From Setophaga petechia (Eukaryota > Chordata > Aves > Passeriformes > Parulidae): 64,000 nucleotides of DNA. Location: assembly GCA_024362935.1 (NCBI GenBank), contig JANCRA010000010.1:1436001-1500000 (forward strand), given 5' to 3'. The notes beneath the pieces are model-generated. The model made no database searches. It saw only the letters and a program-made list of their open reading frames with translations, and had not been told where the DNA came from. Made by a program: the position numbers and the translations under genes. This document shows positions 45,073-55,654 of this stretch, one piece after another (positions within the stretch are counted from its first letter, which is position 1; every line of letters begins with the position of its first letter).

Positions 45073-45582
45073 GCCTAGGCAGGCAGACACAGGGGGAGAG
45101 AGGAGAAGAGGTGTGTGGGGTTCCACAGGAGTGTCTTTTATTGATTCTTCTGCGAAGGTTCCCAGTATCAGCTCGTCTGCCTACGTTGGGCAAAAGCAGC
45201 TCTTTATATAGGGTACAGGGGTTTCAGAAATTGTCCAATAGCAAGGGTTAAAGGAAAGTGACCTATAGTCTTAGAGATAAGCAAGGGGTCCGAAGGGGGA
45301 AGAGGGGGGCATCTAGTCCAGTCACCATGACTTGGCATTTCCTATCTTAGGCTTCTGATCACCAGGGAAGTCTTGCAGGCTCTGGGCCTGCTACATTGCA
45401 GAGGATAATTAATGGGACATCACGCCATGACCAATATGATCAAGTCAAGCCAATTTATTACAAAAAGCAAGCCATATTTATACTATTCTCTATTGTTCAC
45501 ACCTCAAGCTAATACATGATCGGTTAAATCCTTTTTACGCACGCATTTTAATATTTTAGTTAATTTTACTTAGTCTTCCTTC
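45073..45582 (-). mobile_element. Two further LTR pieces, minus orientation
   Basis: Piece one (about 45073-45410) has on the minus strand a TATATAAAGAG box near 45212 and CAATAAAAGAC near 45141. Piece two (about 45420-45582) has GTAATAAATTG near 45463 and a TATAAATATGG-type box. Both are typical LTR promoter/polyadenylation pairs; ends not defined. Confidence 0.45.
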
Positions 45583-45588
45583 TTCATG

Positions 45589-45909
45589 TGACGGGATCGA
45601 CGGAGACAAGCACATCTGATGATGATCAACAAGTCTCAGACTTACTGATTAACAGGCACGCTTTTATAATCACAGTAATAAGGCTCATATATTGCAAAAG
45701 TAAAGCTCATTATTGGTCCGCTATAAAAAGTCAGTCCCACCTCTTTCAGGATGTTTGCGGCTTCTTTTTACCTCCTGTTATCGCATATTTTCTTGAACAG
45801 CTTCTTGCTCAAGGAAACTGTGTCCTTGAATTAGGCAGTTGTTGCTTTCCTAGCTGTATATTTTCATGTCTCTTTTCCCACCAGCTATGTCTCAACAAAA
45901 TTCTCCACA
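45589..45909 (-). mobile_element. Solo LTR related to provirus C, TSD TTCATG
   Basis: On the minus strand it runs from TGTGGAGAATTTTGTTGAG to CCCGTCA, 321 bp, collinear with the provirus C LTRs (shared: aacaggaggtaaaa, gactttttatagc, ccttattactgtgattataaaag). Flanked by ttcatg at 45583-45588 and 45910-45915. It is more diverged from the two provirus LTRs than they are from each other. Confidence 0.9.
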
Positions 45910-45915
45910 TTCATG

Positions 45916-47460
45916 CGTCTTGCTGTGGTTTTCTTGTCTGCCTTTGCAGTCTCCCATGCTGAACTGTCTGCTTTTGAGCGTGTTCTTCTCCTTCTGTGTC
46001 CTTCAAGGGCACGGTGACCTTACTCAGTTTCTATGAAGGCTGGATAGTGCATATGTTGCAAAAAACTCTCAACACTACATTACGTAACAAGAACAGTGCA
46101 TGCACAACGAAAATGTTCAAGGAAAGGTCACATGGAATATGGAAGCCTTCCATGAACATGATCACCAGAGAATTGTTCGTGGTCCCTCCAGGACCATACC
46201 CGGTGGTAAAGTTTCACCACACACATCAGATTAAAGGAGAAATCCTTCAGTGTGACCTGTGTAGATAAAGAACGCCTGCTTTCTAATGCTTCAAATTGTG
46301 TTAGAAAGTTTATTTGCCAGCCAATTTTGGTATCATTCCCTTGGACGGGCTAACAGATCTAACGGGAGCTGAGAGAGTCCTGTCAGGATCTGGGGGTCCC
46401 TGGGAGGGTTTGGAGTTTCTAGGGGAGATTTGGGGGGGTCCATGGGGGATATCGGGGGTCTCTGTCAGTGCGACCCCAGCTCTCTGCTACTTTAACCAAC
46501 ACGATGGTCTCCCAAACCATATGGAGATCCCCTCGACCCTCCTGCACCGCCAGGTCCCTTCTAGGATGCCCAGAACCACACCAACCTCCCTCCACCCCAA
46601 ACCTTTCCCTGGGGATCCCAAACAACCTGAGACCCTCAAAACCACCCCAGTGACCCCCAAAACTCCCTGGGCATGTCTCAGCACCCCCAGACTGACAAAC
46701 CCCTCCAGGGACCCCCATTTATACTCCAGGGCCTCCCTCAGTGCCTCCAGAGCCCCCAAACCCCTCCGGGAATCCCCAAAGCCCTCCCATGGACCCCTCC
46801 CCTACCTTCCCCCTCCCCCACTTCCCATTGGCCACAGCGCCTGCCTATCTCCACCCTGAACCAATCAGCACCCGAACTCGGAGCGCTGGGGGATACCAAA
46901 CAAGAGTGCAGGCGATGGAGTGGGTGAGGCCTAAGGGCTCCGGAGGGGATCGAGGGAGGAATCTGTGGGGCTCAGAGGGGCCCTGCGTCACTTCCTGCAT
47001 ACCTCCCACAGAGGCTCAGCCTGAAGCAAGGAATGGAGCGTCCAGTTCAAAGGAGGTGGGAGAGCAGCCCATCCTCAAGTGCCCTACGGAATCCCCAAGT
47101 GCCCCCTGGAGGCCCCAGTCTGCTCCCCAGTTCCCTCAGTGTTGTCTGGGACTCCAAGTGCTCCCCAGATCCTCAAATGCCGCCCCAGACCCCTAAGTGC
47201 CTGCCAATTCCCTCCCTTGTGCCAGTGTTCCCCAAGAGCGCCTCAAGCACCCTCAACTACCCCACCTGATGCCAGGTGATGCCCCGGACCAGCCATTCTG
47301 CCCATAAGTCCGTCCCATAGCCCCTCAAGCGTCTCCCGAGACCACCAGCCCCGCGAGGTCAGTGCAGGGTTAGCATTTCGGGGGTCCTTGCCCCTCCCAA
47401 ACTCTCTTCTCCCATCCCAGACAGGCCCTGCTCAGGCCCCGCCCCTGCGGGCCGGAAGGG
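45916..47460. other. No recognised gene; GC-rich, CCC-rich sequence from 46.3 kb
   Basis: 45.9-46.3 kb: a 90-codon frame (45996-46268) without recognisable similarity. From 46.3 kb: C-rich DNA with degenerate accccnaa and cccctnag words. CCAAT-type boxes occur at 46829 (cattggcc) and 46858 (aaccaatcag). Open frames here reflect composition. Confidence 0.35.
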
Positions 47461-47564
47461 GTGGAGCCAAGCAGAGGCTTTGACCCCTGCAGCTCCACCC
47501 TCGATGATCCCCTTGTCCAATTGGCACTGGAGGCGATGCCAAGGGGAGGAGCCAGGGTTGGACA

Positions 47565-48120
47565 CGCCCCTGGTGGGCAGGGCCCTGCTAGGCTCTGCCG
47601 CTCCCTGGGGTTCCCTGCAGGGAGTGCCACTGGGGAGGTCACATGACCCCCCAGGGCCCTGCAGGGGGCAGTGCTCTGGGAGTCACGTGACCCACCTGAG
47701 AACCCCCTTCCCCGCCCCCTCCCCCCACCATGGCCAATCGGGAGACACTTCTGCAAGCACCAGAGGGCATCTTCACCCCAGGCTATCTCCCAGGAACCCT
47801 TGTGGCAGGATTCATGTTGGAGGCCACATGACTCCCACAGGACCCTCTGGCCAATAAGGAGCAGCTCGCTGGATACCCTGCAGGGGACACTATACTCACA
47901 GTCATGCGACTCCCACCATGCTCTGGCAAATCAGTGGCAGCTGCTGTGCACCTCTGCACCAGGGGGCGCCACCCAATGGGAAGCGAGAGTTCCATGAGCC
48001 TTTGCTGCAGGAGCCATTTCGGGGGTCACATGACTGCCTCAGGACTCTGTGGTGTGCCCCACATTGGAAGTCACGCGGTTCCCAGCATGCCATGCGGCCT
48101 GCAAGGGAGGTGCTTCCGGA
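47565..48120. repeat. Degenerate array of E-box, CCAAT and CTCF-like motifs
   Basis: GTCACATGAC-type palindromes occur at 47638, 47682 (GTCACGTGAC), 47823, 47901, 48025 and 48070 (last two classes degenerate). Between them are ccctgcaggg(gg) blocks, a ccagggggcgccac block at 47959 that resembles a CTCF core, and CCAAT-type words (ggccaatc, ggccaata, cccaatgg). Spacing varies from about 43 to 142 bp. It may be a minisatellite with motif-rich units or an old regulatory cluster. Confidence 0.5.
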
Positions 48121-48173
48121 GCCCCTGCAAGAGATGCGTTTCCTGACCCCCTGCACCAGGTTTGAGGTCATGT

Positions 48174-48841
48174 TGTTATGAGTAAAAAAAGTTACGCATT
48201 TTTTTTAAAAGGTTGCAGAGTGAACAGGTTGAACCAGTTGCTGCCAGGGCAGAGTTCTAACTGTTTGTTATTGTAATCACCAGTCTTTTTCATTAACTGC
48301 CTGTTGTTGATGGTTAAGAATTCCGCCTTTTGTCAGCGTGACACCCTGCTGCTTCCTAGAAGATGACACCCAGACAGGTGAGAGGAAGGGACATCAATCA
48401 ACATGCAAATGACATTGGATCCAGCATGCAGTGGGAGAGACCCCTCACCAAACCTAGCTAAAAACCCCTACAACAACGAGTCAACAAAAAAATGATGAAT
48501 CAAAGTGATGACTAGTCGTGAGGAACTAGTCGTGAGGAACATCTTCAGAGATGCTGAGACCCTTTTTTGCCCCTCGCCCTAGCCACGGAGGCCTTAGCTA
48601 GATTCAGGACCCTGGAGGTCAAATTAACAGAACAAAGGATTGTCCTGATTCTCTGGTGAAGATGGAATCCCCAGCTCTGCCCTCAGAGCAGTGGACACAG
48701 CTGCACTCTTCCGCCTTCTCTGAGACACTTCTGGGAGCAGTGGTAGTGTGAGTGCAAACCTGTCCGTTCTCCCTCCCAGAGCTAATAACCCTTAATAAAG
48801 CCATTAAAAAGGAGAAAAGTCTCCTGCCCATATTTATTTAA
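48174..48841 (+). mobile_element. LTR-like element F, copy 1
   Basis: Begins TGTTATGAGTAAAAA and is collinear with 49749-50388: shared phrases ctgctgcttcct, acatgcaaatga, cccctcac/tcaaa.cta, gtggacaca.ttgcactctt, ccattaaaaaggagaaa. AATAAA at 48794-48799. No clear duplication at its ends. Confidence 0.65.
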
Positions 48842-48879
48842 GTCTGACCCCCGTGAGGCCTCACAGCGAATCAGGAGCA

Positions 48880-49260
48880 GTGCATGTGATGCTCTACAGA
48901 GGGCACCACGGCAGCAGCCTCTGGGTGAGGAACTAGAGGAGTCCTTGAGGGTTATGGGGGTTGCTTGAGGGCCATGTGGTCACTTGTGAGCAAGAAGCCC
49001 ACTTGAGGGTGATGGGGGTCACTTGTGGGTCATCAGGTCAAACTGAGGGTCATGGGGGGTGCTTGTCAGCCAGGGAGTCACTAAAATGCTTGGGGCTACT
49101 GAGGGTCATGAGGCACCTTTGTGGGGCTGGGGGCATTTGTGGGTCAGAGGGTCACTGATGGGCCTGGATGCGCCCTTGTGGTCTCACGTGGTCATTTGAG
49201 GGCCAGGGGGGCAGTTGTGGATCAGTGGCCACCCCTTGTGGGGCTGGGGGAACACTTGTG
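48880..49260. repeat. Degenerate minisatellite (GGGTCACTTGNGGGTCA type)
   Basis: Variants of ttgagggtcatggggg and cacttgtgggtca recur every 25-45 bp. It lies between the two copies of element F. Composition-driven open frames only. Confidence 0.55.
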
Positions 49261-49748
49261 GGACTGCCATTCCCCCTGACGTGCAGCCCCCCCAGGCCTT
49301 CCTGGGGACCTCCTCCTCTGGATGCTGCGATGCCACCGCCAGGCCGTAAGGGGAAGCCCTTGGTAAAACATCCACACCCCCAAATTTCAGGGGTCTGCCC
49401 CTGCGCCTCCCCCAGGTCCCCCTAACTCCCCATTTGCTCTCCCTTGCCTCCCCCAGGGCCATTGAGACCCTCTTGGAATGCTCACCTGGGCACCTCCAGC
49501 CCATGGTGGGGCCAATAAAGCAATGACACCCCAATATTGCACCAGGGAGGTGAGGAGACCCCCAAAACTCCCTCCCTTACCTCCTCCACCTTTGGGATTG
49601 CCCCCAATCCCCTCTCCCTCCAAATGTCCCCAAGAGCATTTGGGGGCTTCTGGGGGCTCAAAAGCAGCTGTTGGTTGGGTGCTGGATGTCTCTAGGGGGT
49701 CTGTGAGGGTCTTTAGGGTGTTTGGAGGGGCTCAGAGGCTGAGGAAAG

Positions 49749-50388
49749 TGTTATGAGTAAAAACGTCCATTTTTTTTTTTTAAGGTTGGAGAGTTAACAG
49801 GTTAAACCAATTGCTGCTAAGTTGCAGTTTTAAGTATTTGTTGTTAATAATTTTATGTTGTAATTATCTGTTGTTAATAGTTTTTTTTTTAATTACCTGT
49901 TGCTGATGGTTAGAAATCCCTCTTCTTCGAGGGATAAATCCCTGCTGCTTCCTGGAAAATGGCGCCCAGGACTGTGAGGAGGAGGTGACATTGGGCAGGC
50001 ATGCAAATGAGGAAACCCCTCATCAAATCTAGCAGGAAAAACCCCTAAAACAACGAGCCACCGTGGAATTAAGAGATCTAAGTGATGTCTAGAGGTGAAG
50101 AACTGAATCCAGTGTCTGCCAAGAGCCTTTTTACCTCTCACCCTAACCTCAAAGATGTTGGCTAGAAAGAGGACCTCAAATGTCAAGCTGAAACCAGGGA
50201 ATCTCGTGGTGCTCTCCTGAGGATGGGAACCCCAGTTCTGCCTGCAGACCAGTGGACACAGTTGCACTCTTCCTTCTTCTCCTCTGTGCCCCTCCTGGAC
50301 ACAGCAGTGGCGTATGGTTCTCCCCACCCAAGCTGATTTTTAACAAAGGCCTTAAAAAGGAGAAAGATCTCTTAGGTTATTTATTTCA
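49749..50388 (+). mobile_element. LTR-like element F, copy 2
   Basis: From TGTTATGAGTAAAAACG to TTATTTCA, 640 bp, collinear with 48174-48841. Flanks gaaag (49744-49748) and gaagg (50389-50393) could be a 5-bp duplication with one mismatch. The polyadenylation hexamer of copy 1 is aacaaa here. Confidence 0.65.
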
Positions 50389-50699
50389 GAAGGGATTTGG
50401 GGGTCGTATGGGGAGTGCAGGAAATCGGGAGTGGTTAGGGGCACACTGGGCCTAGGGCATCTAGAAGAGGTCTGTGGGATTTTTGGGGGAGACTTTAGGA
50501 GTATCGAGGAAAATCTGTGAAAGATATTGAGAGTCCAGGTAGGGCTTTGGGGGGGAGGTCTTTAACGGTCCCGGAGTCTGTGGGATGTTTTGGGGAGCCC
50601 AGAACAGCGTTGGGAGGTCTACCCAGACTAGGAAGTCTATAGGGGTGCCTGGGGGTTTATTGGGCAATTCGGGGAGGGGAACCCCCAAATCCGTGGGAG

Positions 50700-51080
50700 T
50701 GCGGCTCACCTGTCTTCTTCACCTTCACAAGGCTGACGTGGCGCCGGGGGGTTCTGGTGACCCTCCGCCCCTAAGGGCGCTGGGGGGCGGGGGGGGATTA
50801 TGGGGCCGTCAGAAGCTCCCCCTAAGCCCCCCAAAATCCCTCGTGCTTCCCTCCCCGCCTCCCATTGGTCGCTGGTTCCGCGCTGGTTTACTCACTTCCT
50901 GGACTACAACTCCCGAAAGACCGCGGGGCCCCGTAGGACGCCGATAGAGCCGGGACTGCGCTTCCTGTCGTGCCCCGCGGCCCGTGAGAGGCCCTTGCGG
51001 GCCGGGACTGTCCCCTAAGCACTGTCCTGGCTGCTCCCCAAGTGCTTCCCTGAACCGTAAGTGCGCCCCAGGGCCCCGTA
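50700..51080. promoter_or_regulatory. CpG-island-like block with promoter motifs
   Basis: Dense in CG dinucleotides relative to its surroundings (for example 50880-51010). It has a CCAAT-type box (cccattggtcg, about 50861), the word actacaactccc (50901-50912), which occurs in ZNF143-type TATA-less promoters, and ETS-like cttcctg words. No first exon that I can tie to a protein is seen on either strand, so this could be an orphan promoter. Confidence 0.4.
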
Positions 51081-51310
51081 AGTACCCCCAGTTTCCCTCT
51101 CCTGACCCTCAAGTGCCCGTCAGGGTCCCGAAGTCCGCCGGTCCCCTGCTTGCCCCAAAAATGCTCCCTGTGTATCCCCTCGGACCCCCAAGTGCGCTCA
51201 CAACTACCTCCCCGACCCCTAAGTGCCCCTCCAGAACCTTTAATGATCCCGCAAGCACCTCCAGCTGGCCTCCAAGTGCCCCTCGAGTGTCTCCTGGGAA
51301 TTGGCGTGAT
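51030..51310. repeat. Degenerate CCCNAAGTGCCC minisatellite
   Basis: Words such as ccccaagtgcttccc, cgtaagtgcgcccc, ctcaagtgcccg, ctaagtgcccct recur every 25-45 bp. A similar block is at about 47085-47240. Low-complexity, non-coding by appearance. Confidence 0.55.
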
Positions 51311-51949
51311 AACGACAATGTAGAGAAAGACCCTGGCTCTATCGCAGTATCAGCAACACTTCAGCCTTTAAATAAAATTTGAATCAAAACTGCAATTGCC
51401 GATGTGGAGGATGGACAGGCCCCCGCACTTTTTCGTGCCACTCCCGTGGTCCCTCTTGGAACCAGGGAAATTGCCGGAAAAGCATTCCTGCATGTTGCGT
51501 GCATCAAAATTTCATGGGAATCAGGAACAGAGTCTGTGTAGTGAACTTCCTGACAGGTGGAGAAAATCCTGTCACATGAAGAACAGGTTGAGAGGACTTT
51601 GGGGGCCTGGTGTATACAAAACCCCAGAGACCCTCCCTTCATCCCCTACAGACTCCCCAGTAGATCACAAATACCCTCAGAATCCCCTGAAAATGCTCCA
51701 TAGCTCCCCCCCTCCCCCCCAACACACTATAAACCCTCAGGACCCTCCCAAACCTCCCTCTAAAACCTCCTGAAGCTCTCTAAAATAACCCATAGATCTG
51801 CCCAAACCCTCCGCACTCCCCCACACCCTCCAAAAGGGGCTACCACAGGTGGACTGCCTGAGCCACTTTTTGGGCTGATATGTATGTAGGTATAAATCTA
51901 ATAGAGAGATAAAATATAATATAGAAAGGGCCTCCAGGAGAGCTGGAGA

Positions 51950-52228
51950 GGATCTTTGTCAGGGGACAGGATGGAGGGTGAGGGTTTTCACCTGCCAGAG
52001 GGCAGAGTGAAATGGGATATTGGGAAGAAATTCCTCCTTGTGAGGGTGGTGAGACCCTGGTGCTGGTTGTTCAGAGAAGCTGCAACTGCTCCATCCCTGA
52101 AAGTATCCAAGGCCAGGATGGACAGGGCTTGAAGCGACCTGGGATAGTGGAAGATTCCCCTGCCCATGGCAAGGGGTGGGTGGAGATGACCTTTTAAGTC
52201 CCTTCCAACCCAAACCAGCCTGGGATTC
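51950..52228 (+). mobile_element. CR1 LINE 3' end (fragment)
   Basis: The segment reads as a CR1 tail: gagggtggtgagaccctgg, catccctgaaagt.tccaaggccagg, cctgcccatggcaagggg, ending ccttccaacccaaaccagcctgggattcta. This closing consensus is a hallmark of avian CR1 retroposons. Plus orientation; 5'-truncated as usual. Confidence 0.85.
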
Positions 52229-52399
52229 TAAAAGTGGGGGAGGTTTGGGGTAGGAAACCTTGGCTGGCCCCAGGTGCCCTCCCAGGCTGCTCCATCACTC
52301 ACACTTCAGGAAGAGACAGCAAGAGAAAACCTGATGAAAAAGCCCCTGGGGGAGATGGGTTGGGGGTGGTGTGAGTCTCTCAGGAACTGCTCCAGCCCT

Positions 52400-53525
52400 T
52401 TCCAGTCCTTCAGGTGGAGGCACTTGGAGCATGATTCCTACACAACAGGCATTCCAATGGGGGAGAAGACAGGTTCAGCCTCTTGATCTAGCCTGTCCTG
52501 ATCCCTCTGCAGGTATCCTCTCCCTTTCTGCCCTCTAGCAGATCCACAGACCCACACAAGTTGGTGTCATTTGTGAACTTAGTTGGACTTCCACTTGATC
52601 CCCTCATCCAGATTATCAGTAAAGATGTTGAACAAGACTGGACCCAGCACTGACTCCTGGGGTCACACACAAGTAATTGGGTGTTAGGGATAGAATGGGA
52701 GCTTCAGACAATGCCTGTCTTAAGCTAATATTTTTGGGTACAGTTTGAATTAGGTGGCCTGCACCTAAACCACTCCGGCTCGCAAGTTCTAAGTGGCAGA
52801 TCAGGTCTGTTATGAAATTAGTTATTTATTGAATAGACAGGAGATAACAGACAAAGGTCTTGAACAGAGTTACTTGCTACACGGTATAATACAGAAGAAC
52901 TACTAGTAGATTACGTAAAACAGTTCACAACATTAAGGTACCTATATCAAAGCTAGGAAAGAAATAGTATAGATTAGGAGTCAATGTAACTTACCACCAA
53001 ACTGGCAAGGGTGTGCACAGAGTCCTTTCACTCAACCCTCAAGAGAGGAACCACAAAACCAGCATCCCAACTTAGGGGGAAAAGCCCCACAGATTTCCAG
53101 GGAATGTGCAGAAACTTCTACTTTGTGAAAGTTTGATGTAGCTTTAATAGATTGTGAAGTAAAGTGTCTGTCAGAAATTCCAGCTTATCTTTCCACAATC
53201 TTGCTTCCACAACAAGATGTTTATTGTCAGCTACAAGTGCTGCTTCCATGGCATCCAATTAACCACGAGACAAGCAGTCTTTAGGGATTTATTTCACCAA
53301 TTAGCAAGCTCATGTGGCAGGGAACATGTCCTGCTACACTAGCCCCAGCTGGATTTAGTTCCATTTCCCACCACTCTCTGGGCTTGGGCATCAGCCAGTT
53401 TTTCATCCAGCAAACAGTTCCCCTGTCCAATCCACGAGCAGCCAGCTTCTCCAGTGTCAAAGGCTTTACTGATGTCTATAAATATACACCCACCGCCCTT
53501 CCCTCATCTACTGAGTGGGTCATTC
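52400..53525 (-). mobile_element. CR1 LINE reverse-transcriptase part, split by an LTR
   Basis: On the minus strand 53525-53339 reads as CR1 RT (segment around KAFDT…, in broken frame), and after the insert at 52682-53338 it resumes at 52681 with the region containing DDTNLCGSVDLLEGRK (52488-52670). The palindromic join is a normal CR1 order. CR1 is the main avian LINE; this copy is old and dead. The 52240-52400 part may also belong. Confidence 0.75.
52682..53338 (-). mobile_element. LTR inserted in the CR1 copy
   Basis: A 657-bp block separates collinear CR1 sequence. On the minus strand it runs from TGTAGCAGGACATG to CCCTAACA, with a TTCAATAAATAAC polyadenylation region near 52830. I see no target duplication, so a small deletion at insertion is possible. 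Confidence 0.6.
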
Positions 53526-53529
53526 TGTC

Positions 53530-53935
53530 ACCACCTGCAGACCCTTGGTCTGGGCGGGAACAGCCTGCGGTACTCGGCAGCCGTGGCATTCCGGCTTTCC
53601 CTGGCCCGCAGCCACTGCTGGAGGTGAGTGTGGCCGCATTGCAGCCGGTGCAGGTGAGCCTGGGCGTGCTGGAGCTGCTGCCAATGCGCTGCGCTGCCTC
53701 AGCCCACACCTGCGGCAGCTGCCGCCTTTCTGCTCCCTGCACAGCCTCTGTGAGCTGAAGCTGCAGGCGCAGCAGCCAGAGTGGATGTGTGTGGTCCCAC
53801 AACGCTTCTTCCCGGGCCTCAGTGCCTTGCGCTCGCTCTACCTGTCACAGAACTCACTCTCGGCCATCCTTGGCAATGCCTTTGATGACCTGGCACAGCT
53901 GCAGTGTTGCAGCCTGAATAGCTGCTAGGAAAGTG
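53530..53935 (+). pseudogene. Leucine-rich-repeat protein fragment (TLR-like ectodomain?)
   Basis: The plus strand reads LQTLGLGGNSLRYSAAVAF at the start and, after two frame changes, LSALRSLYLSQNSLSAI and NAFDDLAQLQ near 53820-53910, standard leucine-rich repeats (LxxLxLxxNxL). GC content is higher than the neighbours. A Toll-like-receptor or similar LRR receptor is the likely source but the family cannot be decided from about four repeats. No start, signal peptide or membrane segment. Bounded left by CR1 and right by an LTR, so it is an isolated pseudogene fragment. Confidence 0.6.
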
Positions 53936-54246
53936 CAGGATAAAGAATCAAAAAGGGCATTTGTATAACATCTAGGAGATGTTTAATTCAGCTGCACGGT
54001 AACATGTTCGGGTCCCAGGAACACACACCTGGAGAGTCCAGGTTTCTCTCTCCTCAGGGGCCTGGGGTCACCTTGGTCTCGGGGCAGTTAAAAGATAAGG
54101 GCCAATCAGGGAATGGGGAGGGAGCGGCTCAGGAACACAGGAAAAGAGATAGGAACAGGGGAAGGAGCCAATGCCATCTTACCAGCTTTTTGAGGGAAGC
54201 TTCTTGTGTTTTCCCAACCCAGAGGATGCCCCCCAAGGTCTCCACA
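53936..54246 (-). mobile_element. LTR-like block, minus orientation
   Basis: A purine-rich tract (cgaaacggggagt on the minus strand, about 54248-54260) is followed by TGTGGAGACC at 54246. A CCAAT box and CTTTTAA TATA-like word lie near 54090-54100 and gaattaaac near 53985. The far end lies near 53930, inside or next to the LRR fragment. Looks like an LTR with its PPT; no duplication established. Confidence 0.45.
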
Positions 54247-54259
54247 ACTCCCCGTTTCG

Positions 54260-54820
54260 ATATTATTAAGAAAGCTTCTCTGAAGGATCAATTGAATCAA
54301 CATAAAATGACAAAACCAAACAAAAGCACTCATAGGACAATTTTCAAAATGCAAACAATTCCAAATTGATTTTCTTACAGCTGGCAGGATGGATGTGGGG
54401 TTTTCTGAGTATGGTTTATCTGGAAACTGAGTCAGGAGAAGGTTCCTTCAGGAGGGACTGGTTCTCTGCCACATGTGGCAGTGCTGTTGTCTGTGACTGG
54501 CTCTGTACAATGTAGTGTAGGTGGTGGTGTGCCTGTTGGAAACTCCAAAATAGAAATTATTAACTTTTAAGAAAAAGATGGTTACTTTAGGGAAACATTC
54601 TTTTCTTTCCCTCCCAATCACGCTCCCTCTGGTATTATGAAGGAACACTGGGGAAAAGGATTAGTGGAGGGAGGCCGTTAAAAGGGGGAAGAGGAGGTAG
54701 GAATTTGTGGGAACATAAAAAAGGGGTAATAGGACAATGGAAAGGAAAAGGGACAGGGAGGCCATAGGAATTGGGGAAAGGGGAAGAAGTGGGACTTATC
54801 CGATTGGAAGGTTCAGTCAT
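54260..54820. other. No recognised gene between LTR-like block and Y-box retrocopy
   Basis: Purine-rich on the plus strand (54640-54800). If the LTR at 53936-54246 is real, this may be its internal sequence, but I recognise no viral protein in it. Confidence 0.3.
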
Positions 54821-54829
54821 TATGGAGGT

Positions 54830-55650
54830 GGACTTTTCAATTCAGGACAGCTCGTCGGTGTTCTGTGCCCTTTTGGATTCTAGGCTGTTTCTAGGGCTTG
54901 ATGGCTGTTGGTTTTGGGTTCTATTTCCTTGGTAGGTGTGTGGAGGAGTTTTATGATGTGGATAATATTTTGTAGTTTTGCAGTTCAGTGCATGTTCACT
55001 ACCTTGCACTGGAACTCTACCAGGTCCTGGCTGCTTGGGGCCCTTTTATTCCTTGTATTATATTAAATGCCACAATTTCTCCATCTCCTAGACTGTGGGG
55101 GTATTTCCTGTGGTTATTCTTTTTAAAAGCAGTCTGATGTACAAACACATCTTCTTTGTTAACATTCCAGGTTATGAAACCATATCTGTTCTTTACATTG
55201 AACCATTTCACTGACCCCAAAACATCCATGGCAAGGATTTTTACCTTTGTCAGTGGGTCCGTGTTTCTGTTGCTGGACGTGTTGCTGGTGCTGGTGTTGA
55301 GGCGCTGCTGTCCCAAGTTTTGTCTTGCTCCCGGCGCTGGCAGCCATGCTGGAGCTTCGCCCCCTCCCGGGGGTCTCTCTCGGCTGGTGCCCGCGGTTAC
55401 TGCCGGCACGGGGCTTCTATTGCAGCGGCAGTGAGCGGGTTTCACTGCCCAGACTGCGGCTCTGAGCCATCCCTCGGTGGGGCTGCCCAGCCACCTGGCA
55501 ACCGCGGCCTCACCCGCCCGCCCTCAGCTGCAGTTCCACAGGCTGCCCCGACCGGGCTAGGCAGCGAGTATCGGCCGGCTTGCTGTGGCCACGTGGAGCG
55601 GTGGCGGGGCAGCCGCGGGTTTTCCATGGGGCCAACTGTTCGGTGCGAGG
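54830..55650 (-). pseudogene. YBX1-like: Y-box/cold-shock-domain protein retrocopy
   Basis: On the minus strand, frame 55445-55017 carries a cold-shock domain: [20 protein letters not shown], then [15 protein letters not shown] and [20 protein letters not shown]. This is the nucleic-acid-binding domain of Y-box proteins, with all parts contiguous and no introns, although the genes have several introns. Downstream (55016-54850) the Y-box C-terminal charged region continues in broken frame to a stop. Upstream (55450-55650) is GC-rich sequence like a 5' UTR. RNP1 is altered (KNRYGFITW). So this is a processed pseudogene; the parent (YBX1 or a paralogue) cannot be decided. It adjoins an ERV pol remnant at about 55655. 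Confidence 0.85.
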
Positions 55651-55654
55651 GGAG

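Noticed and set aside
46800..46900. MHC class II-type promoter (Y box from ccaatcag words)
   Set aside because: Only CCAAT-type words are present; I see no X box and no MHC exon anywhere in the window.
46314..47997. Pro-rich frames of 80-180 codons on both strands
   Set aside because: Open on several frames at once because the DNA is C-rich and stop-poor; no conserved motif.
48174..50388. One complete small provirus with F1 and F2 as its LTRs
   Set aside because: No primer site after F1 and no convincing polypurine tract before F2, and no viral protein between; kept as a question in the findings only.
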